A stretch of DNA of 64,000 bases from Pseudomonadota bacterium (GCA_021324155.1 JAJPJQ010000020.1:62001-126000), one strand, 5' to 3'; counted from the stretch's first letter, positions 27,353 through 37,329 are shown. Numbers and translations are program-made. The notes: a model not told the origin generated them from the letters alone.

Positions 27353-28219
27353 GTGAAGCTGAAGGAGATATACGCCGGCCCGGGAAAAGTCTTCTCGATC
27401 GAATTTTTCCCGCCAAAAACCGACAAGGGCGACGAGAGCCTGTTCCGCGAGATCGAATCGCTTAAAAACCTTAATCCCGCCTTCTGCTCCGTAACCTATG
27501 GTGCCGGCGGCAGCACGCGCGAGCGTACCGTCGACCTGGTCGACCGCATTCATCGTCAGTGCGGTGTCGAAGTCATGTGCCACCTCACCGTCGTCGGGCA
27601 GTCGAAGGAGCAGGTGCGCTCCGTGCTGGAGCGGCTCAAGGAAAAACGCATTGAGAACCTCATCGCGCTGAGCGGTGATCCGCCTCAAGGCGTCTCCGAC
27701 TGGAAGCCGCATCCGGACGGCTTTCGACACTCCATCGAGCTCGTCCGGGAGGCGCTCGCCCACGGCTTCTCGATCGCCGTCGCCGGCTTTCCGGAAGTCC
27801 ATCCGCGCTCGAAGAGCAGGGAAGAGGACCTGCGCTATCTCAAGGAAAAGGTCGACGCGGGAGCGGACGTCATCATCACGCAGCTTTTCTTCGACAACGA
27901 TCATTTCTATCGTTTCGCCGACGATCTTAGACGCTTGGGCGTGAAGGTCCCGATCGTTCCGGGGATGTTGCCGATCCTCTCGACAGCGCAGGTGCGGCGC
28001 TTCACCGCGCTCTGCGGCGCGAAAATTCCCGCGCAGCTGGAAGAAAGGCTGGCGCGCGTGGACGGCGATGACGAGGCCGCGACCAAGCTCGGCATCGACT
28101 ACGCGACCGAGCAATGCCGCGCCCTGATCAACGCGGGCGTGCCCGGGATTCATTTCTACTCGCTCAACAAGGCGCGCTCGGTTAAGGCGATTTTCGAGAA
28201 CCTCGGCCTAGACCGCTGA
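27353..28219 (+). CDS. metF: Methylenetetrahydrofolate reductase
   Basis: A 288-residue FAD-dependent TIM-barrel enzyme that reduces 5,10-methylene-THF to 5-methyl-THF for methionine synthesis. FSIEFFPPKT with the catalytic Glu, FCSVTYGAGGSTRERT, ALSGDPPQG, AGFPEVHPRS and DVIITQLFFDNDHFYRF are all diagnostic. Start codon is GTG, with AGGAA upstream. It lies ten bases after the globin gene. The length is that of the bacterial single-domain enzyme. Confidence 0.95.
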   Translation: MKLKEIYAGPGKVFSIEFFPPKTDKGDESLFREIESLKNLNPAFCSVTYGAGGSTRERTVDLVDRIHRQCGVEVMCHLTVVGQSKEQVRSVLERLKEKRIENLIALSGDPPQGVSDWKPHPDGFRHSIELVREALAHGFSIAVAGFPEVHPRSKSREEDLRYLKEKVDAGADVIITQLFFDNDHFYRFADDLRRLGVKVPIVPGMLPILSTAQVRRFTALCGAKIPAQLEERLARVDGDDEAATKLGIDYATEQCRALINAGVPGIHFYSLNKARSVKAIFENLGLDR

Positions 28220-28403
28220 TTACGCCGGCGAGTTAATTTAAACACTTGGCCCCTCACCTCGATGCTCTTCCCGGGCGCTTATCATCCAAAGGCATTTTTC
28301 ACGCTCTCGCCCTTCGCGAGAGGAGGGCATGTGAATTGAATTAGACGCTTCCCGATAGTAAGGTAGAAAGATATTTTTTTCCCGCAGGACGTGCTCAGGA
28401 GCC

Positions 28404-29885
28404 ATGGACGAGACGACGGAACAAACGGAGGTACGGCGGCAGAAGCTGCTGAGGCTCAAGGACACGGGCGTGCCGCTCTATCCCAACGACTTCAAGCCCG
28501 CGCATCTCTCTGCCGATCTGCTCGCCGAATACGGCCAGCTACTCGACGAGCGTCTCGCCGAGCTGCCCGGCGATTTTTCCCTCGCCGGGCGCATCATGGC
28601 GATCCGTTCTTTTGGCAAGGCGTCGTTCTTTCATCTCCAGGACCGCAAGGGACGCATCCAGGTCTACGTGCGCCGCGACCGCGTCGGCGACGAGACATAC
28701 AAGCTATTCGAGCAGATGGATCTGGGTGATATCGTCGGGGTTACGGGAAAGCTCTTCCGCACCAAGACGAAAGAGCTCACAATCGAGGCTGCCGGTCTGC
28801 AACTGCTCGCGAAGTGCCTGCGGCCGCTGCCGGAGAAGTGGCACGGGCTTGCCGACGTCGAGGCGCGTTATCGGCAGCGCTATGTCGACCTCATGGTCAA
28901 CAGCGAGGTCAAGACGCTGTTCGAAAAGCGCTCGCGCATCATCCGGCTCATCAGGAAATTTTTCGAGGAGCGCGATTTTCTCGAGGTCGAGACGCCGATG
29001 ATGCAGCCGATCGCCGGGGGGGCCGCAGCGCGGCCGTTCATCACGCATCACAATGCGCTCAACCTCGAATTATACCTGCGCGTCGCGCCGGAGCTCTTCT
29101 TGAAGCGCCTGCTCGTCGGCGGGCTTGAGCGAGTGTTCGAGCTCAACCGGAACTTCCGCAACGAGGGCGTTTCGGTCCGCCACAACCCGGAATTCACCAT
29201 GCTGGAGTTCTACCAGGCGTACGCGACCTACGACGATCTCATGAAGCTCACCGAAGAGCTTTTCGTCGCGATTGGGAAAGAGGTCGCGGGTGGGCTCAAG
29301 ATTCAATCCGGCGGCCAGGAGATCGACTTGACTCCGCCATGGCGGCGGCTGCCGCTCGCCGATGCCGTTGCGGAATACGGCGGCGCTACGCGCGCGGAGG
29401 TCGACGATGCGCGCAAATTGCAGACGCTCGCCGACGTCAAGGGGCTGAAGATCGACCCGGGCCTGCCGCACGGGAAGCTGCTGGTTGAAGTCTTCGAGCG
29501 GCTGGTCGAGCCCAACCTCATCCAACCGACTTTCATCATGGGCTATCCGCTCGAGGTGTCGCCGCTCGCGCGAAAGAACGAAAAGAACCCCGCGTTCGTC
29601 GATCGCTTCGAGCTCTATGTCGGCGGCCGAGAGCTGGCGAACGCCTTCTCGGAGTTGAACGACCCCGCCGACCAGCGGGCGCGCTTCGAAGAGCAGGCGG
29701 CGGCGCGGCGCGCGGGCGACGAGGAGGCGCAGGCCGTCGACGACGACTACGTGCGCGCGCTGGAATATGGCATGCCGCCCGCGGGAGGAGAGGGAATCGG
29801 CATCGACCGGCTCGTGATGCTGTTCACCGACTCGGCGTCGATCCGCGACGTGATTCTGTTTCCGCTGCTCCGGCCGGAGCGCTGA
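28404..29885 (+). CDS. lysS: Lysine--tRNA ligase (class II)
   Basis: A 493-residue class II LysRS. The N-terminal OB fold (FSLAGRIMAIRSFGKASFFHLQDRKGRIQVYV) binds the anticodon. Motif 1 is ERDFLEVETPMM, motif 2 is FRNEGVSVRHNPEFTMLEFYQAY and motif 3 is GGEGIGIDRLVMLF. It charges tRNA-Lys in the cytoplasm. The lol operon begins 23 bases downstream, which is a common lysS-lolC arrangement in deltaproteobacteria. Confidence 0.96.
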   Translation: MDETTEQTEVRRQKLLRLKDTGVPLYPNDFKPAHLSADLLAEYGQLLDERLAELPGDFSLAGRIMAIRSFGKASFFHLQDRKGRIQVYVRRDRVGDETYKLFEQMDLGDIVGVTGKLFRTKTKELTIEAAGLQLLAKCLRPLPEKWHGLADVEARYRQRYVDLMVNSEVKTLFEKRSRIIRLIRKFFEERDFLEVETPMMQPIAGGAAARPFITHHNALNLELYLRVAPELFLKRLLVGGLERVFELNRNFRNEGVSVRHNPEFTMLEFYQAYATYDDLMKLTEELFVAIGKEVAGGLKIQSGGQEIDLTPPWRRLPLADAVAEYGGATRAEVDDARKLQTLADVKGLKIDPGLPHGKLLVEVFERLVEPNLIQPTFIMGYPLEVSPLARKNEKNPAFVDRFELYVGGRELANAFSELNDPADQRARFEEQAAARRAGDEEAQAVDDDYVRALEYGMPPAGGEGIGIDRLVMLFTDSASIRDVILFPLLRPER

Positions 29886-29908
29886 TTCTTCGCGGTTGAA
29901 ATAAAACT

Positions 29909-31171
29909 ATGAACTACGAACTCTTCATCGGCCTCCGCTATCTGCGCGGGCGCCGTCGCCAAGGCTTCATCTCGCTCATCACGGTAATCTCGATTTTGGG
30001 CGTAATGATCGGCGTCATGACGCTCATCGTCGTGATGTCGGTCATGACCGGGTTCGAGGAGACGCTGCGCGATCGCCTGCTCGGGATCAACTCGCACATC
30101 TCGGTATTGAGCGCCGGCGACACGCTGACCAACTACGAAGCGGTCACCGACGCGGTCGCCCGTGAGCCGGGTGTCGTCGCGGCCTCGCCGGCGATCCTTG
30201 GGCAGGTGATGCTCACCGCCGGAAGCCGCGTCTCCGGCGCGGTGGTGCGCGGCATCGACCCCGACCGCGCGAACCGCGTGCTCGACATCGAATCGTCGCT
30301 CCGGGGCGGGACGCTCCAGGACTTGAAGAAAACGCGCACCGTCGAGGTCGACGGCCGCCCCGTCGATCTGCCGGGAGTGATTTTGGGGTCGAAGCTCGCG
30401 TACCAGATCCGCGCCGGCATCGGCGATCCAGTCCAGGTGGTGTCGCCGCTCGGGCAGGCGACGGTCATGGGCATGATTCCGAAGATCCGCCGCTTCGTAG
30501 TCGTCGGGGTGTTCGAGTCCGGGATGCAGGACTATGACGCGACGCTCATGTACATGAGCCTCGCCGACGCGCAGCGCTTTTTCGACATACCGGGCGCGGT
30601 GACGAGCATCGAGGCGCGCGTAAAGGACGTATACCAGGCGGAGAACATCGCGCGTAATATCCAGCAGAAGCTCTCCGCCACAAGCCACGGGGTTCCGTAT
30701 TTCGCCGAGGACTGGACGAAGCGCTGGCCGAGCCTGTTCTCGGCGCTTAGGCTCGAAAAGACCGTTTACTTTCTCGTGCTGCTGCTGATGATCCTCATCG
30801 GCGCCTTCAATATCATCTCGACGCTCGTCATGGTCGTGATGGAAAAACGGCGCGATATCGCGATCCTGCAATCCATGGGCGCCAAGCGGAGGAGCGTGCG
30901 CAATATATTTCTCATCAAGGGCTGCATCATCGGCGGTACCGGAACGACGCTGGGGCTGTTGATCGGCTACATCATCTGCGTGCTGATCCAGCAGTATAAG
31001 TTCATCGACCTGCCGCCGGTTTTTCTTGTAACCACGGTTCCCGTGCGGATGTACCCGAGCACGTTCCTGCTCGTCGCCGCGGCTTCTTTCTTGATCTGCT
31101 TGCTCGCGAGCATCTATCCCGCGCGCCAGGCGGCGAAGTTGGACCCTGTCGAGATCATCCGCTATGAGTAG
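29909..31171 (+). CDS. lolC: Lipoprotein-releasing ABC transporter permease (LolC/LolE family)
   Basis: A 420-residue inner-membrane protein with the hallmark opening FIGLRYLRGRRRQGFISLITVISILGV, one N-terminal membrane helix, a large periplasmic MacB-type domain, and three C-terminal helices (VYFLVLLLMILIGAFNIISTLVMVV; IIGGTGTTLGLLIGYIICVL; FLLVAAASFLICLLASIYPARQAA). It frees mature lipoproteins for LolA. Only one permease gene is present, so it likely forms a homodimer with LolD, as LolF-like single permeases do. It overlaps lolD by eight bases. Confidence 0.93.
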   Translation: MNYELFIGLRYLRGRRRQGFISLITVISILGVMIGVMTLIVVMSVMTGFEETLRDRLLGINSHISVLSAGDTLTNYEAVTDAVAREPGVVAASPAILGQVMLTAGSRVSGAVVRGIDPDRANRVLDIESSLRGGTLQDLKKTRTVEVDGRPVDLPGVILGSKLAYQIRAGIGDPVQVVSPLGQATVMGMIPKIRRFVVVGVFESGMQDYDATLMYMSLADAQRFFDIPGAVTSIEARVKDVYQAENIARNIQQKLSATSHGVPYFAEDWTKRWPSLFSALRLEKTVYFLVLLLMILIGAFNIISTLVMVVMEKRRDIAILQSMGAKRRSVRNIFLIKGCIIGGTGTTLGLLIGYIICVLIQQYKFIDLPPVFLVTTVPVRMYPSTFLLVAAASFLICLLASIYPARQAAKLDPVEIIRYE

Positions 31172-31844
31172 CCTGCTCGAGGTCCGCGATCTCCACAAGA
31201 GTTATCTGGACACGGACGCGGAGATCCACGTCCTCCGCGGGCTCGACCTCGATCTGGCCGAAGGCGAGCGGATCGCGATCGTCGGCGAATCGGGCGTCGG
31301 TAAGAGCACGCTGCTCCATATCCTGGGAACGCTTGATAAGCCGACGAGCGGGCGCATTCTGTATCGTGGCAAGGACCTGTCGACGGTGGGCGAGGATACC
31401 CTGTCGGATTTCCGCAATCGCGACGTAGGATTTGTCTTCCAATTCCATTATCTGCTGCCGGACTTCAACGCCTTGGAGAACGTCATGCTGCCGGCCTTGA
31501 TCCAGGGCTGGGAGCGCGAAAAGGCGCAGGAAGCAGCCATGAAGCTACTGGAAAAAGTCGGTCTGAGGGAGCGCGTCAGCCACCAGCCGGGCAAGCTCTC
31601 GGGCGGGGAGCAGCAGCGTGTCGCGGTCGCTCGCGCGGTCATCCTCTCGCCCCAGCTTATCCTCGCCGACGAGCCGACCGGAGACCTCGACGCCAAGACC
31701 GGCGAGGGTATCCAGGATGTTCTCTTCAACCTCAACCAGGAGGACCGCATCGGGCTGGTCGTCGCGACGCACAACCGGGCCTTTGCGGAGAAAATCGGGC
31801 GCCAAATGGAGCTTCGGGAAGGCCGGCTGTACCCTTATGGTTAA
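31164..31844 (+). CDS. lolD: Lipoprotein-releasing system ATP-binding protein LolD
   Basis: A 226-residue ABC ATPase. Walker A is GESGVGKST, the Q-loop lies in VGFVFQFHYLLPDFNALENV (the LolD/MacB-type stretch), the signature is LSGGEQQRVAVARA, and Walker B is LILADEPTGDLD. It powers LolC. bamA starts 84 bases later, after which outer-membrane biogenesis genes continue on the same strand. Confidence 0.95.
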   Translation: MSSLLEVRDLHKSYLDTDAEIHVLRGLDLDLAEGERIAIVGESGVGKSTLLHILGTLDKPTSGRILYRGKDLSTVGEDTLSDFRNRDVGFVFQFHYLLPDFNALENVMLPALIQGWEREKAQEAAMKLLEKVGLRERVSHQPGKLSGGEQQRVAVARAVILSPQLILADEPTGDLDAKTGEGIQDVLFNLNQEDRIGLVVATHNRAFAEKIGRQMELREGRLYPYG

Positions 31845-31927
31845 GGCTGATTTTTGGCTTTACAAAAATATGCGGATTTGTTAGAAAAAGGTCCTCGGCA
31901 AGTCTCCCGATAAGGAGATCCGTCCGT

Positions 31928-34408
31928 ATGCAGCCAAGGGCGAGCAAATTTATTTTCATTTTCTCGATCGTTCTCGCATTTTCTCTTTCATCATTTTTCG
32001 ATTCCGCCCTTCGCGCTCAAGATCCTCCCAAGCTCAAAGAAGTCAAAATCCAAGGCAACATGCGCGTAGAGGAAGAAGGCATCCGCCTTCACATCCAGGC
32101 GCGGCCGGGCGATACGTTCGATGCCGACGTCGTCGAGCGCGACGTCAAATCAATCTATCGTATGGGTTTTTTCGACGACGTGCGCGCAGATTTCTCCGAC
32201 GAAGCCGTCCTCACTTACAACATCAAAGAGAAGCCCTACGTTAAGGAAGTGAAATTCCTCGGCAACTCGAAGCTGTCGAAGGAGAAGATCGAGACCGCTT
32301 TCGGTATCGCGCCGCGGACGATTCTTGACCGTGACAAAGTCGGCGAGGGCGTCGAGAAGGTCAAGAAGCTCTACAGCGAGCAGGGCTACGTTAACGCCAA
32401 GATCGACTACAATATCGCGACGATTGAGAACAACCAGGCGGTTGTCTCCCTCGACATCGACGAGGGCGCGCGCCTGCTCGTGAAAAGAATCACGTTCCAG
32501 GGCAATAAGGCCTTCTCGGAAAAAGAGCTCAGAGGCGTAATGGGCACCAAGGAAGAGAGCATACTATCTCTCTTCACCAATCGCGGCGTTCTAGATCACG
32601 ACGCGCTGGCAAACGACATCGCGGTTCTTTCCTCGCACTATTACGACCACGGCTACATCAATCACAAGATTTCCGAGCCTGTGATCGTGCACGGCCGTCA
32701 AGGCATCGAAGTCGTCATCCGCGTCGACGAGGGCGAGCAGTATAAAGTCGGCAAGGTCGAGATCGGCGGCGATATGGTCGACGATCCCAAGCTGCTGCTG
32801 AAAAAGATGCAGCTCACCCAAGGGCAGATCTTCCGCGGCAGCCGCCTGCGCGAAGACATCTCCAATCTTTCCGATTTTTACGCCGACAAGGGCTTCGCCT
32901 TCGCTCAAGTCGAGCCCGTAACCAATATTAATCCGAAAGAGAAGAACGTCGACATCGCGCTGATCATCACTAAAGGACCGCCGGTCTATTTTAACCGCGT
33001 GCTTGTGCAGGGGAACAACAAGACGCGCGACAAAGTCGTTCGGCGTGCGATCGTGCCGGCCGAGCAGGAGCTTTACTCGGCTAATAAGGTCAAGCAGAGC
33101 CGCAGCGCGCTCCAGCGAACCGGCTATTTCGAAGATGTGCAGATGAGCACGAAAAAGACCGACCAGCCGGATGCCGTCGATCTCCTCGTCGACGTCAAGG
33201 AAGGCCCCACCGGCTCGTTCAATCTCGGCGCCGGCTATAGCAGCGGCGACGCCTTCGTCTTCAATGCCGGCGTCAACGAGAAAAACCTTTTCGGCCGCGG
33301 CCAATCGGTCAATCTAAGCGCCGATCTCGGCTCTCGACGCCAGGATTTCACCGCGAGTTTCAACGAGCCCTATTTCCTCGATACCCCGCTCGGCGTCGGA
33401 TTCGACGCATTCAACAATCAGCGGACCTATACCGACTTTTCGGTCCGCAAGCTCGGCTTCGATATCAGCGGAAATTACCCGATGAGCCGGCTTAACATCC
33501 CATGGCTCGGTATCCGCAGCCGGTTCGACAATCCCGGCGACAGCCTGCTCATCGACCAACCGCTCGGGTTCTGGGATTATCTCAAGGGCGGATTGGGCTA
33601 CGAGTTGCTGCGCAGCAAGCTCGGCAGCTTTGACACCGGCGGTGAGGTGATCGAGGGCGGCCAGGTAGTCGTCAACGGCAAGACGATGACGGCGCACGAC
33701 CCGTTTGCCGGCGACAAGATTGCGATCTGGACGAGCAGCATTGGGCCGAGTCTCTCGTACGACAGCCGCGACCACTTCTTCTTCCCGACCGAAGGCACCA
33801 ACTCTAGCTTTAACTTCAAATTCGCCGGACTCGGCGGGGATAGCCGCTATATAAAGGGCGATTTCGCTGGGAAGTACTATTACCCGCTGATCAAGAATAC
33901 GGCCATGGGCAACTGGACGCTCGCCCTAGGCGGCACCTTTGGCTACGGCTTAGGGTTTACGGGCGACGTGCACGATCTGCCGCTCTTCGACCGATACTTC
34001 GCCGGCGGCATCAACTCGGTGCGCGGCTATACTGACCGGAGCCTCGCCCCGCGCGAGACACGCGTCATCTGTAAAAAGGTCAAAAACGGAACCGACAATC
34101 CCAACGACGGCTGCGCCGTTGGTTTCAATGCCCACGCGGACCAGGTCTTAGTAGGCGGCAGCAAGCAGGCCATCGGAAACGTCGAAATGACGTTCCCGGT
34201 CATGGAGCAGTACGGCCTTCGCGGCGTGGCCTTCTTCGACATGGGCAACGCGTTCGATACGTTCCGCTTCAACGACCTCCGTCGCGCGGTCGGCGCCGGC
34301 GGCCGTTGGCTCTCGCCTTTCGGACCGCTGCGGGTCGAATTCGGCTTCCCGCTAAACAAACAGAAGCACGACGACACGTCTGTAATCGGATTCGCCCTGG
34401 GGAATTGA
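31928..34408 (+). CDS. bamA: Outer membrane protein assembly factor BamA
   Basis: An 826-residue Omp85 protein. A signal peptide (about residues 1-30, FIFIFSIVLAFSLSSFFDSALRAQ) is followed by five POTRA domains (about 35-430) and a 16-strand barrel. Barrel landmarks include YSSGDAFVFNAGVNEKNLFGRG, FNEPYFLDTPLGVG, the loop-6 motif FAGGINSVRGY, and a terminal GFALGN. It inserts beta-barrel proteins into the outer membrane. An AAGGAG lies upstream. It is followed by ompH/skp, as in many diderms. Confidence 0.96.
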   Translation: MQPRASKFIFIFSIVLAFSLSSFFDSALRAQDPPKLKEVKIQGNMRVEEEGIRLHIQARPGDTFDADVVERDVKSIYRMGFFDDVRADFSDEAVLTYNIKEKPYVKEVKFLGNSKLSKEKIETAFGIAPRTILDRDKVGEGVEKVKKLYSEQGYVNAKIDYNIATIENNQAVVSLDIDEGARLLVKRITFQGNKAFSEKELRGVMGTKEESILSLFTNRGVLDHDALANDIAVLSSHYYDHGYINHKISEPVIVHGRQGIEVVIRVDEGEQYKVGKVEIGGDMVDDPKLLLKKMQLTQGQIFRGSRLREDISNLSDFYADKGFAFAQVEPVTNINPKEKNVDIALIITKGPPVYFNRVLVQGNNKTRDKVVRRAIVPAEQELYSANKVKQSRSALQRTGYFEDVQMSTKKTDQPDAVDLLVDVKEGPTGSFNLGAGYSSGDAFVFNAGVNEKNLFGRGQSVNLSADLGSRRQDFTASFNEPYFLDTPLGVGFDAFNNQRTYTDFSVRKLGFDISGNYPMSRLNIPWLGIRSRFDNPGDSLLIDQPLGFWDYLKGGLGYELLRSKLGSFDTGGEVIEGGQVVVNGKTMTAHDPFAGDKIAIWTSSIGPSLSYDSRDHFFFPTEGTNSSFNFKFAGLGGDSRYIKGDFAGKYYYPLIKNTAMGNWTLALGGTFGYGLGFTGDVHDLPLFDRYFAGGINSVRGYTDRSLAPRETRVICKKVKNGTDNPNDGCAVGFNAHADQVLVGGSKQAIGNVEMTFPVMEQYGLRGVAFFDMGNAFDTFRFNDLRRAVGAGGRWLSPFGPLRVEFGFPLNKQKHDDTSVIGFALGN

Positions 34409-34450
34409 TCGCGGGCAGCATTTCTAATCTCGGAAATTTCGGAGGTATTG

Positions 34451-34996
34451 GTGTATAAGTATAAGGTATTCGCGGCAGCACTTTTTCTTTTTTTCGCGGT
34501 CCCCGCCTGGGGCCAGCAGATTAAAATCGGTCTCATCGACGTGCAACGGGCCATTAACGAATCTCAACCGGGCAAGTCGGCAAAAGACCGCCTCGCGGCG
34601 CAGGTCAAAAAAGCCGAAGCGGATATGAATCGCGAGCGCCAAGAGATCGAGAAGGCGAAGGCGGACTTCGAGAAAAAAGGGCCGCTCCTCAAAGAGGATG
34701 ATCGTCGTAAGATCGAGGGCGATTTGCAAAAAAGGATCGTCAACTACCAGCGCAATGCGCGCGACCTTCAGGACGAATTGGAGGGGAAGCAGCGCGAGGC
34801 GCAGGACGGAATCCTTAAGGACCTCATGGGTGTGATTCAGGAGGTCGGTCGAAGCGAAAAATTCACCTTCATCCTGGAAAAAAGCCAGCTGCTGTACAGC
34901 GATCAGGCGATCGACATCACCAATAAGGTCATCGAAATCTACAATAGCCGCGGCGGCGGTACGGCCAAGGCGCCCGCGCCAACGAAGGGAAAGTGA
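34451..34996 (+). CDS. skp: Periplasmic chaperone OmpH/Skp
   Basis: A 181-residue exported protein (signal peptide ending near PAWGQQ) with the OmpH opening IKIGLIDVQRAINESQPGKSAKDRL and a long helical coiled coil (residues about 50-130). It shields unfolded outer-membrane proteins on the way to BamA. GTG 34451 is taken as the start because GGAGG at 34441-34445 sits five bases away; a TTG at 34448 is too close. The stop overlaps the lpxD start in GTGA. Confidence 0.92.
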   Translation: MYKYKVFAAALFLFFAVPAWGQQIKIGLIDVQRAINESQPGKSAKDRLAAQVKKAEADMNRERQEIEKAKADFEKKGPLLKEDDRRKIEGDLQKRIVNYQRNARDLQDELEGKQREAQDGILKDLMGVIQEVGRSEKFTFILEKSQLLYSDQAIDITNKVIEIYNSRGGGTAKAPAPTKGK

Positions 34997-36084
34997 CCAC
35001 GGTTCGAAAAACCCTTTTCGAGCTGGCCGAAATCGTAGGCGGCAAAGTCATAGGTGACGGAAACGCTGAAATATGGAAAGTGGCCTCGATCGAGGAGGCC
35101 GGCACCGGCGATATCACATTTCTCGCGAACCCGCGCTACGCGTCCCATCTAAAATCCTGCAAGGCGAGCGGTGTCATCTTGGCCGCCGGTGCGGCGCCAG
35201 CTCCGCCGGCCTCCGGCCGGGGCTATCTTGAGGCCGCCGATCCTTACCTCGCTTTCGCCAAGGTCCTGGCCCTCATTAATCCGCCGCGACGCTACAACGC
35301 CGGTGTGAGCCCGCTTGCGAGCGTCCATCCCACAGCTAAGCTCGGCGATGGCGTGACGGCATTTCCCTTTGTATATATAAGTGAAGGGGTCTCGGTCGGT
35401 CGCGGCACCGTCCTTTTTCCAGGCGTCTTTTTAGGCGAAGGAGTTTCCGTCGGCGCTGCCTGCGTGATGCACCCAAACGTGACGGTGCGTGAGCAATGCC
35501 GCATTGGCGACCGGGTCATTCTTCACGCAGGTGTAGTCGTCGGCGCCGACGGCTTTGGATTCGCCGGCGCGGGTGAGATCCGCGTCAAGATCCCGCAGGT
35601 CGGTATTGTCGAGATTGGCGATGACGTGGAAATCGGCGCCAACAGCACGATCGATCGCGCGACGCTCGGCAAGACGGTTATTGGACGAGGCACGAAGATC
35701 GATAATCTCGTGCAGATCGCACACAACGTCGTTGTCGGCGAGCGTTCGATCATCGCTGCGCAGGCGGGCGTCGCCGGCAGCACGCGCATAGGCAACGACG
35801 TGATACTCGCCGGACAGGCCGGCGTGGTCAATCACATATCGATTGGCGACGGCGCGAAGGTTGGTCCAAAGTCCGGAATAGCGCGTCCCGTTGCGCCGGG
35901 AGCGGTCGTTTCGGGCGCCCTGGAGGCAGGACCGCACCAGGAATGGATCAAGGTGATGGCGCTGGTGCCGCGCTTGCCGGAGTTGTGGAACACGGTGCGC
36001 CACATAAAGCGGCGCCTCGATCCGAAATCGCAGGGAGGCAAAAAGGGAGTCAAAGGCCATGCTCGACGTCAGAGAAATCGCTAA
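34993..36084 (+). CDS. lpxD: UDP-3-O-(3-hydroxyacyl)glucosamine N-acyltransferase LpxD
   Basis: A 363-residue left-handed beta-helix acyltransferase adding the second acyl chain to the lipid A precursor. The N-terminal uridine-binding domain (GDITFLANPRY) precedes hexapeptide repeats; VVVGADGFGFAG and IDNLVQIAHNVVVGE hold the family signature and catalytic His. The C-terminal helix binds ACP. Start is GTG overlapping the skp stop; its 3' end overlaps fabZ by 26 bases. Confidence 0.95.
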   Translation: MTTVRKTLFELAEIVGGKVIGDGNAEIWKVASIEEAGTGDITFLANPRYASHLKSCKASGVILAAGAAPAPPASGRGYLEAADPYLAFAKVLALINPPRRYNAGVSPLASVHPTAKLGDGVTAFPFVYISEGVSVGRGTVLFPGVFLGEGVSVGAACVMHPNVTVREQCRIGDRVILHAGVVVGADGFGFAGAGEIRVKIPQVGIVEIGDDVEIGANSTIDRATLGKTVIGRGTKIDNLVQIAHNVVVGERSIIAAQAGVAGSTRIGNDVILAGQAGVVNHISIGDGAKVGPKSGIARPVAPGAVVSGALEAGPHQEWIKVMALVPRLPELWNTVRHIKRRLDPKSQGGKKGVKGHARRQRNR

Positions 36085-36493
36085 GCGGATCCCGCACCGG
36101 TACCCTTTTCTTCTGATCGACCGCATCGTCGAGGTTGATGGCGATCGCATCGTCGGTATCAAAAACGTGACGGCGAACGAGGACTTCTTCCAGGGACACT
36201 TCCCCGACCATCCGGTCATGCCGGGCGTGCTCATCTGCGAAGCGATGGCGCAGGCGGCGGCGATTCTCGCGTATGTTTCGCGCGGCGGCGGCAACGGCGA
36301 GAATATTTTCCTCCTCACAGGACTCGACAAAGTGAAGTTCAAGCGGCCCGTCGAGCCAGGCGATCAACTGAGGCTGGAGATCTGTTGTCTCAAGAGGCGC
36401 GGGTCGTTCTGGAAAATGCGCGGTACCGCGACCGTGGATGGAAAGGTGGCCGCCCAGGCGGAGCTCTCGGCGATGGAGGTCCCCCGGGAGTAG
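36059..36493 (+). CDS. fabZ: 3-hydroxyacyl-ACP dehydratase FabZ
   Basis: A 144-residue hot-dog fold enzyme of fatty acid synthesis. The active-site pair is His in IPHRYPFLLIDR and Glu in GVLICEAMAQAAA; GHFPDHPVMPG is the typical loop. It competes with lipid A synthesis for 3-hydroxyacyl-ACP, which explains its usual place between lpxD and lpxA. The ATG overlaps lpxD by 26 bases, and lpxA starts 17 bases after the stop. Confidence 0.96.
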   Translation: MLDVREIAKRIPHRYPFLLIDRIVEVDGDRIVGIKNVTANEDFFQGHFPDHPVMPGVLICEAMAQAAAILAYVSRGGGNGENIFLLTGLDKVKFKRPVEPGDQLRLEICCLKRRGSFWKMRGTATVDGKVAAQAELSAMEVPRE

Positions 36494-36510
36494 GGGCTGC
36501 GCCGCCGGTC

Positions 36511-37287
36511 ATGAGCAAGATCCACCCGACAGCTATCGTCGACCCCCGCGCCGAGCTCGACCGCGACGTTGAAGTCGGGCCGTACAGCATCATCGGCCCG
36601 GGCGTCAAAATTGGACGCGGCACGCGCGTCAAGGCGCATGTGGTCATTGAGGGAAACACGACGATCGGGCAGGAAAACGCCATCTTTCAATTCGCCACGG
36701 TCGGCTCTATTCCGCAGGACCTCAAATACAAGGGCGAAGACAGCCGCCTCGTTATCGGCGATCACAACACGATCCGCGAGTTCGTCTCGATGAATCCCGG
36801 CACGACCGGAGGGGGCATGGTGACGCGCGTCGGGAGTCACAACCTCCTAATGATGTACTGCCACATCGCGCACGACTGCATTCTGGGCGATCACAACGTA
36901 ATCGCCAACGGCGCGACGCTCGGCGGCCACGTGACGCTCGAGGACTTTGTCATTGCCGGCGGCCTGACGGGCATTCACCAGTTCGTCAAGATCGGCACTG
37001 GCGCCCTCCTCGGCGCCGGATCGATGGTTTCGAAAGATGTGCCGCCGTATTGCAACGCAACCGGCGACCGCGCCAAGTTGAGGGGCTTGAATGTCGAAGG
37101 AATGAAGCGCCGCGGCTTCGGTAAGGAGCAGATCGAGGCGGTCCGGAAAGCGTATCGGATTATTTTTCAGTCGGGTCTGACGGTAAAAGCCGCGGTGAAA
37201 AAAGTGCGCAAGGATCTCGTCGGCTCGCCGGAGGTGGAGCGCATGGCCGCTTTCGTCGAGTCCTCGGCCCGCGGCATATGCAGATAA
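36511..37287 (+). CDS. lpxA: UDP-GlcNAc O-acyltransferase LpxA
   Basis: A 258-residue hexapeptide-repeat acyltransferase for the first step of lipid A synthesis. MSKIHPTAIVDPRAEL is the family start; the frame extends 42 codons upstream into fabZ by chance. Catalytic histidine H121 lies in CHIAHDCILGDH, and the LNVEGMKRRGF and C-terminal helical domain are typical. The neighbouring Gfo/Idh gene raises the question of whether its substrate is UDP-GlcNAc or the 3-amino sugar analogue. Confidence 0.95.
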   Translation: MSKIHPTAIVDPRAELDRDVEVGPYSIIGPGVKIGRGTRVKAHVVIEGNTTIGQENAIFQFATVGSIPQDLKYKGEDSRLVIGDHNTIREFVSMNPGTTGGGMVTRVGSHNLLMMYCHIAHDCILGDHNVIANGATLGGHVTLEDFVIAGGLTGIHQFVKIGTGALLGAGSMVSKDVPPYCNATGDRAKLRGLNVEGMKRRGFGKEQIEAVRKAYRIIFQSGLTVKAAVKKVRKDLVGSPEVERMAAFVESSARGICR

Positions 37288-37329
37288 GCTACGGCGATCA
37301 GCTTTCGGCGAATACTTCGAACCGCGGGA

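Noticed and set aside
28304-28322. CTCTCGC-CCTTC-GCGAGAG hairpin between metF and lysS
   Set aside because: A good stem but with no T-run on either strand, so not called a terminator. It may be a decayed dispersed repeat.
29747-31198. 483-codon open frame on the minus strand
   Set aside because: It is antisense to lolC and lysS, whose families are certain; its composition (RHHD-rich) is that of a shadow frame.
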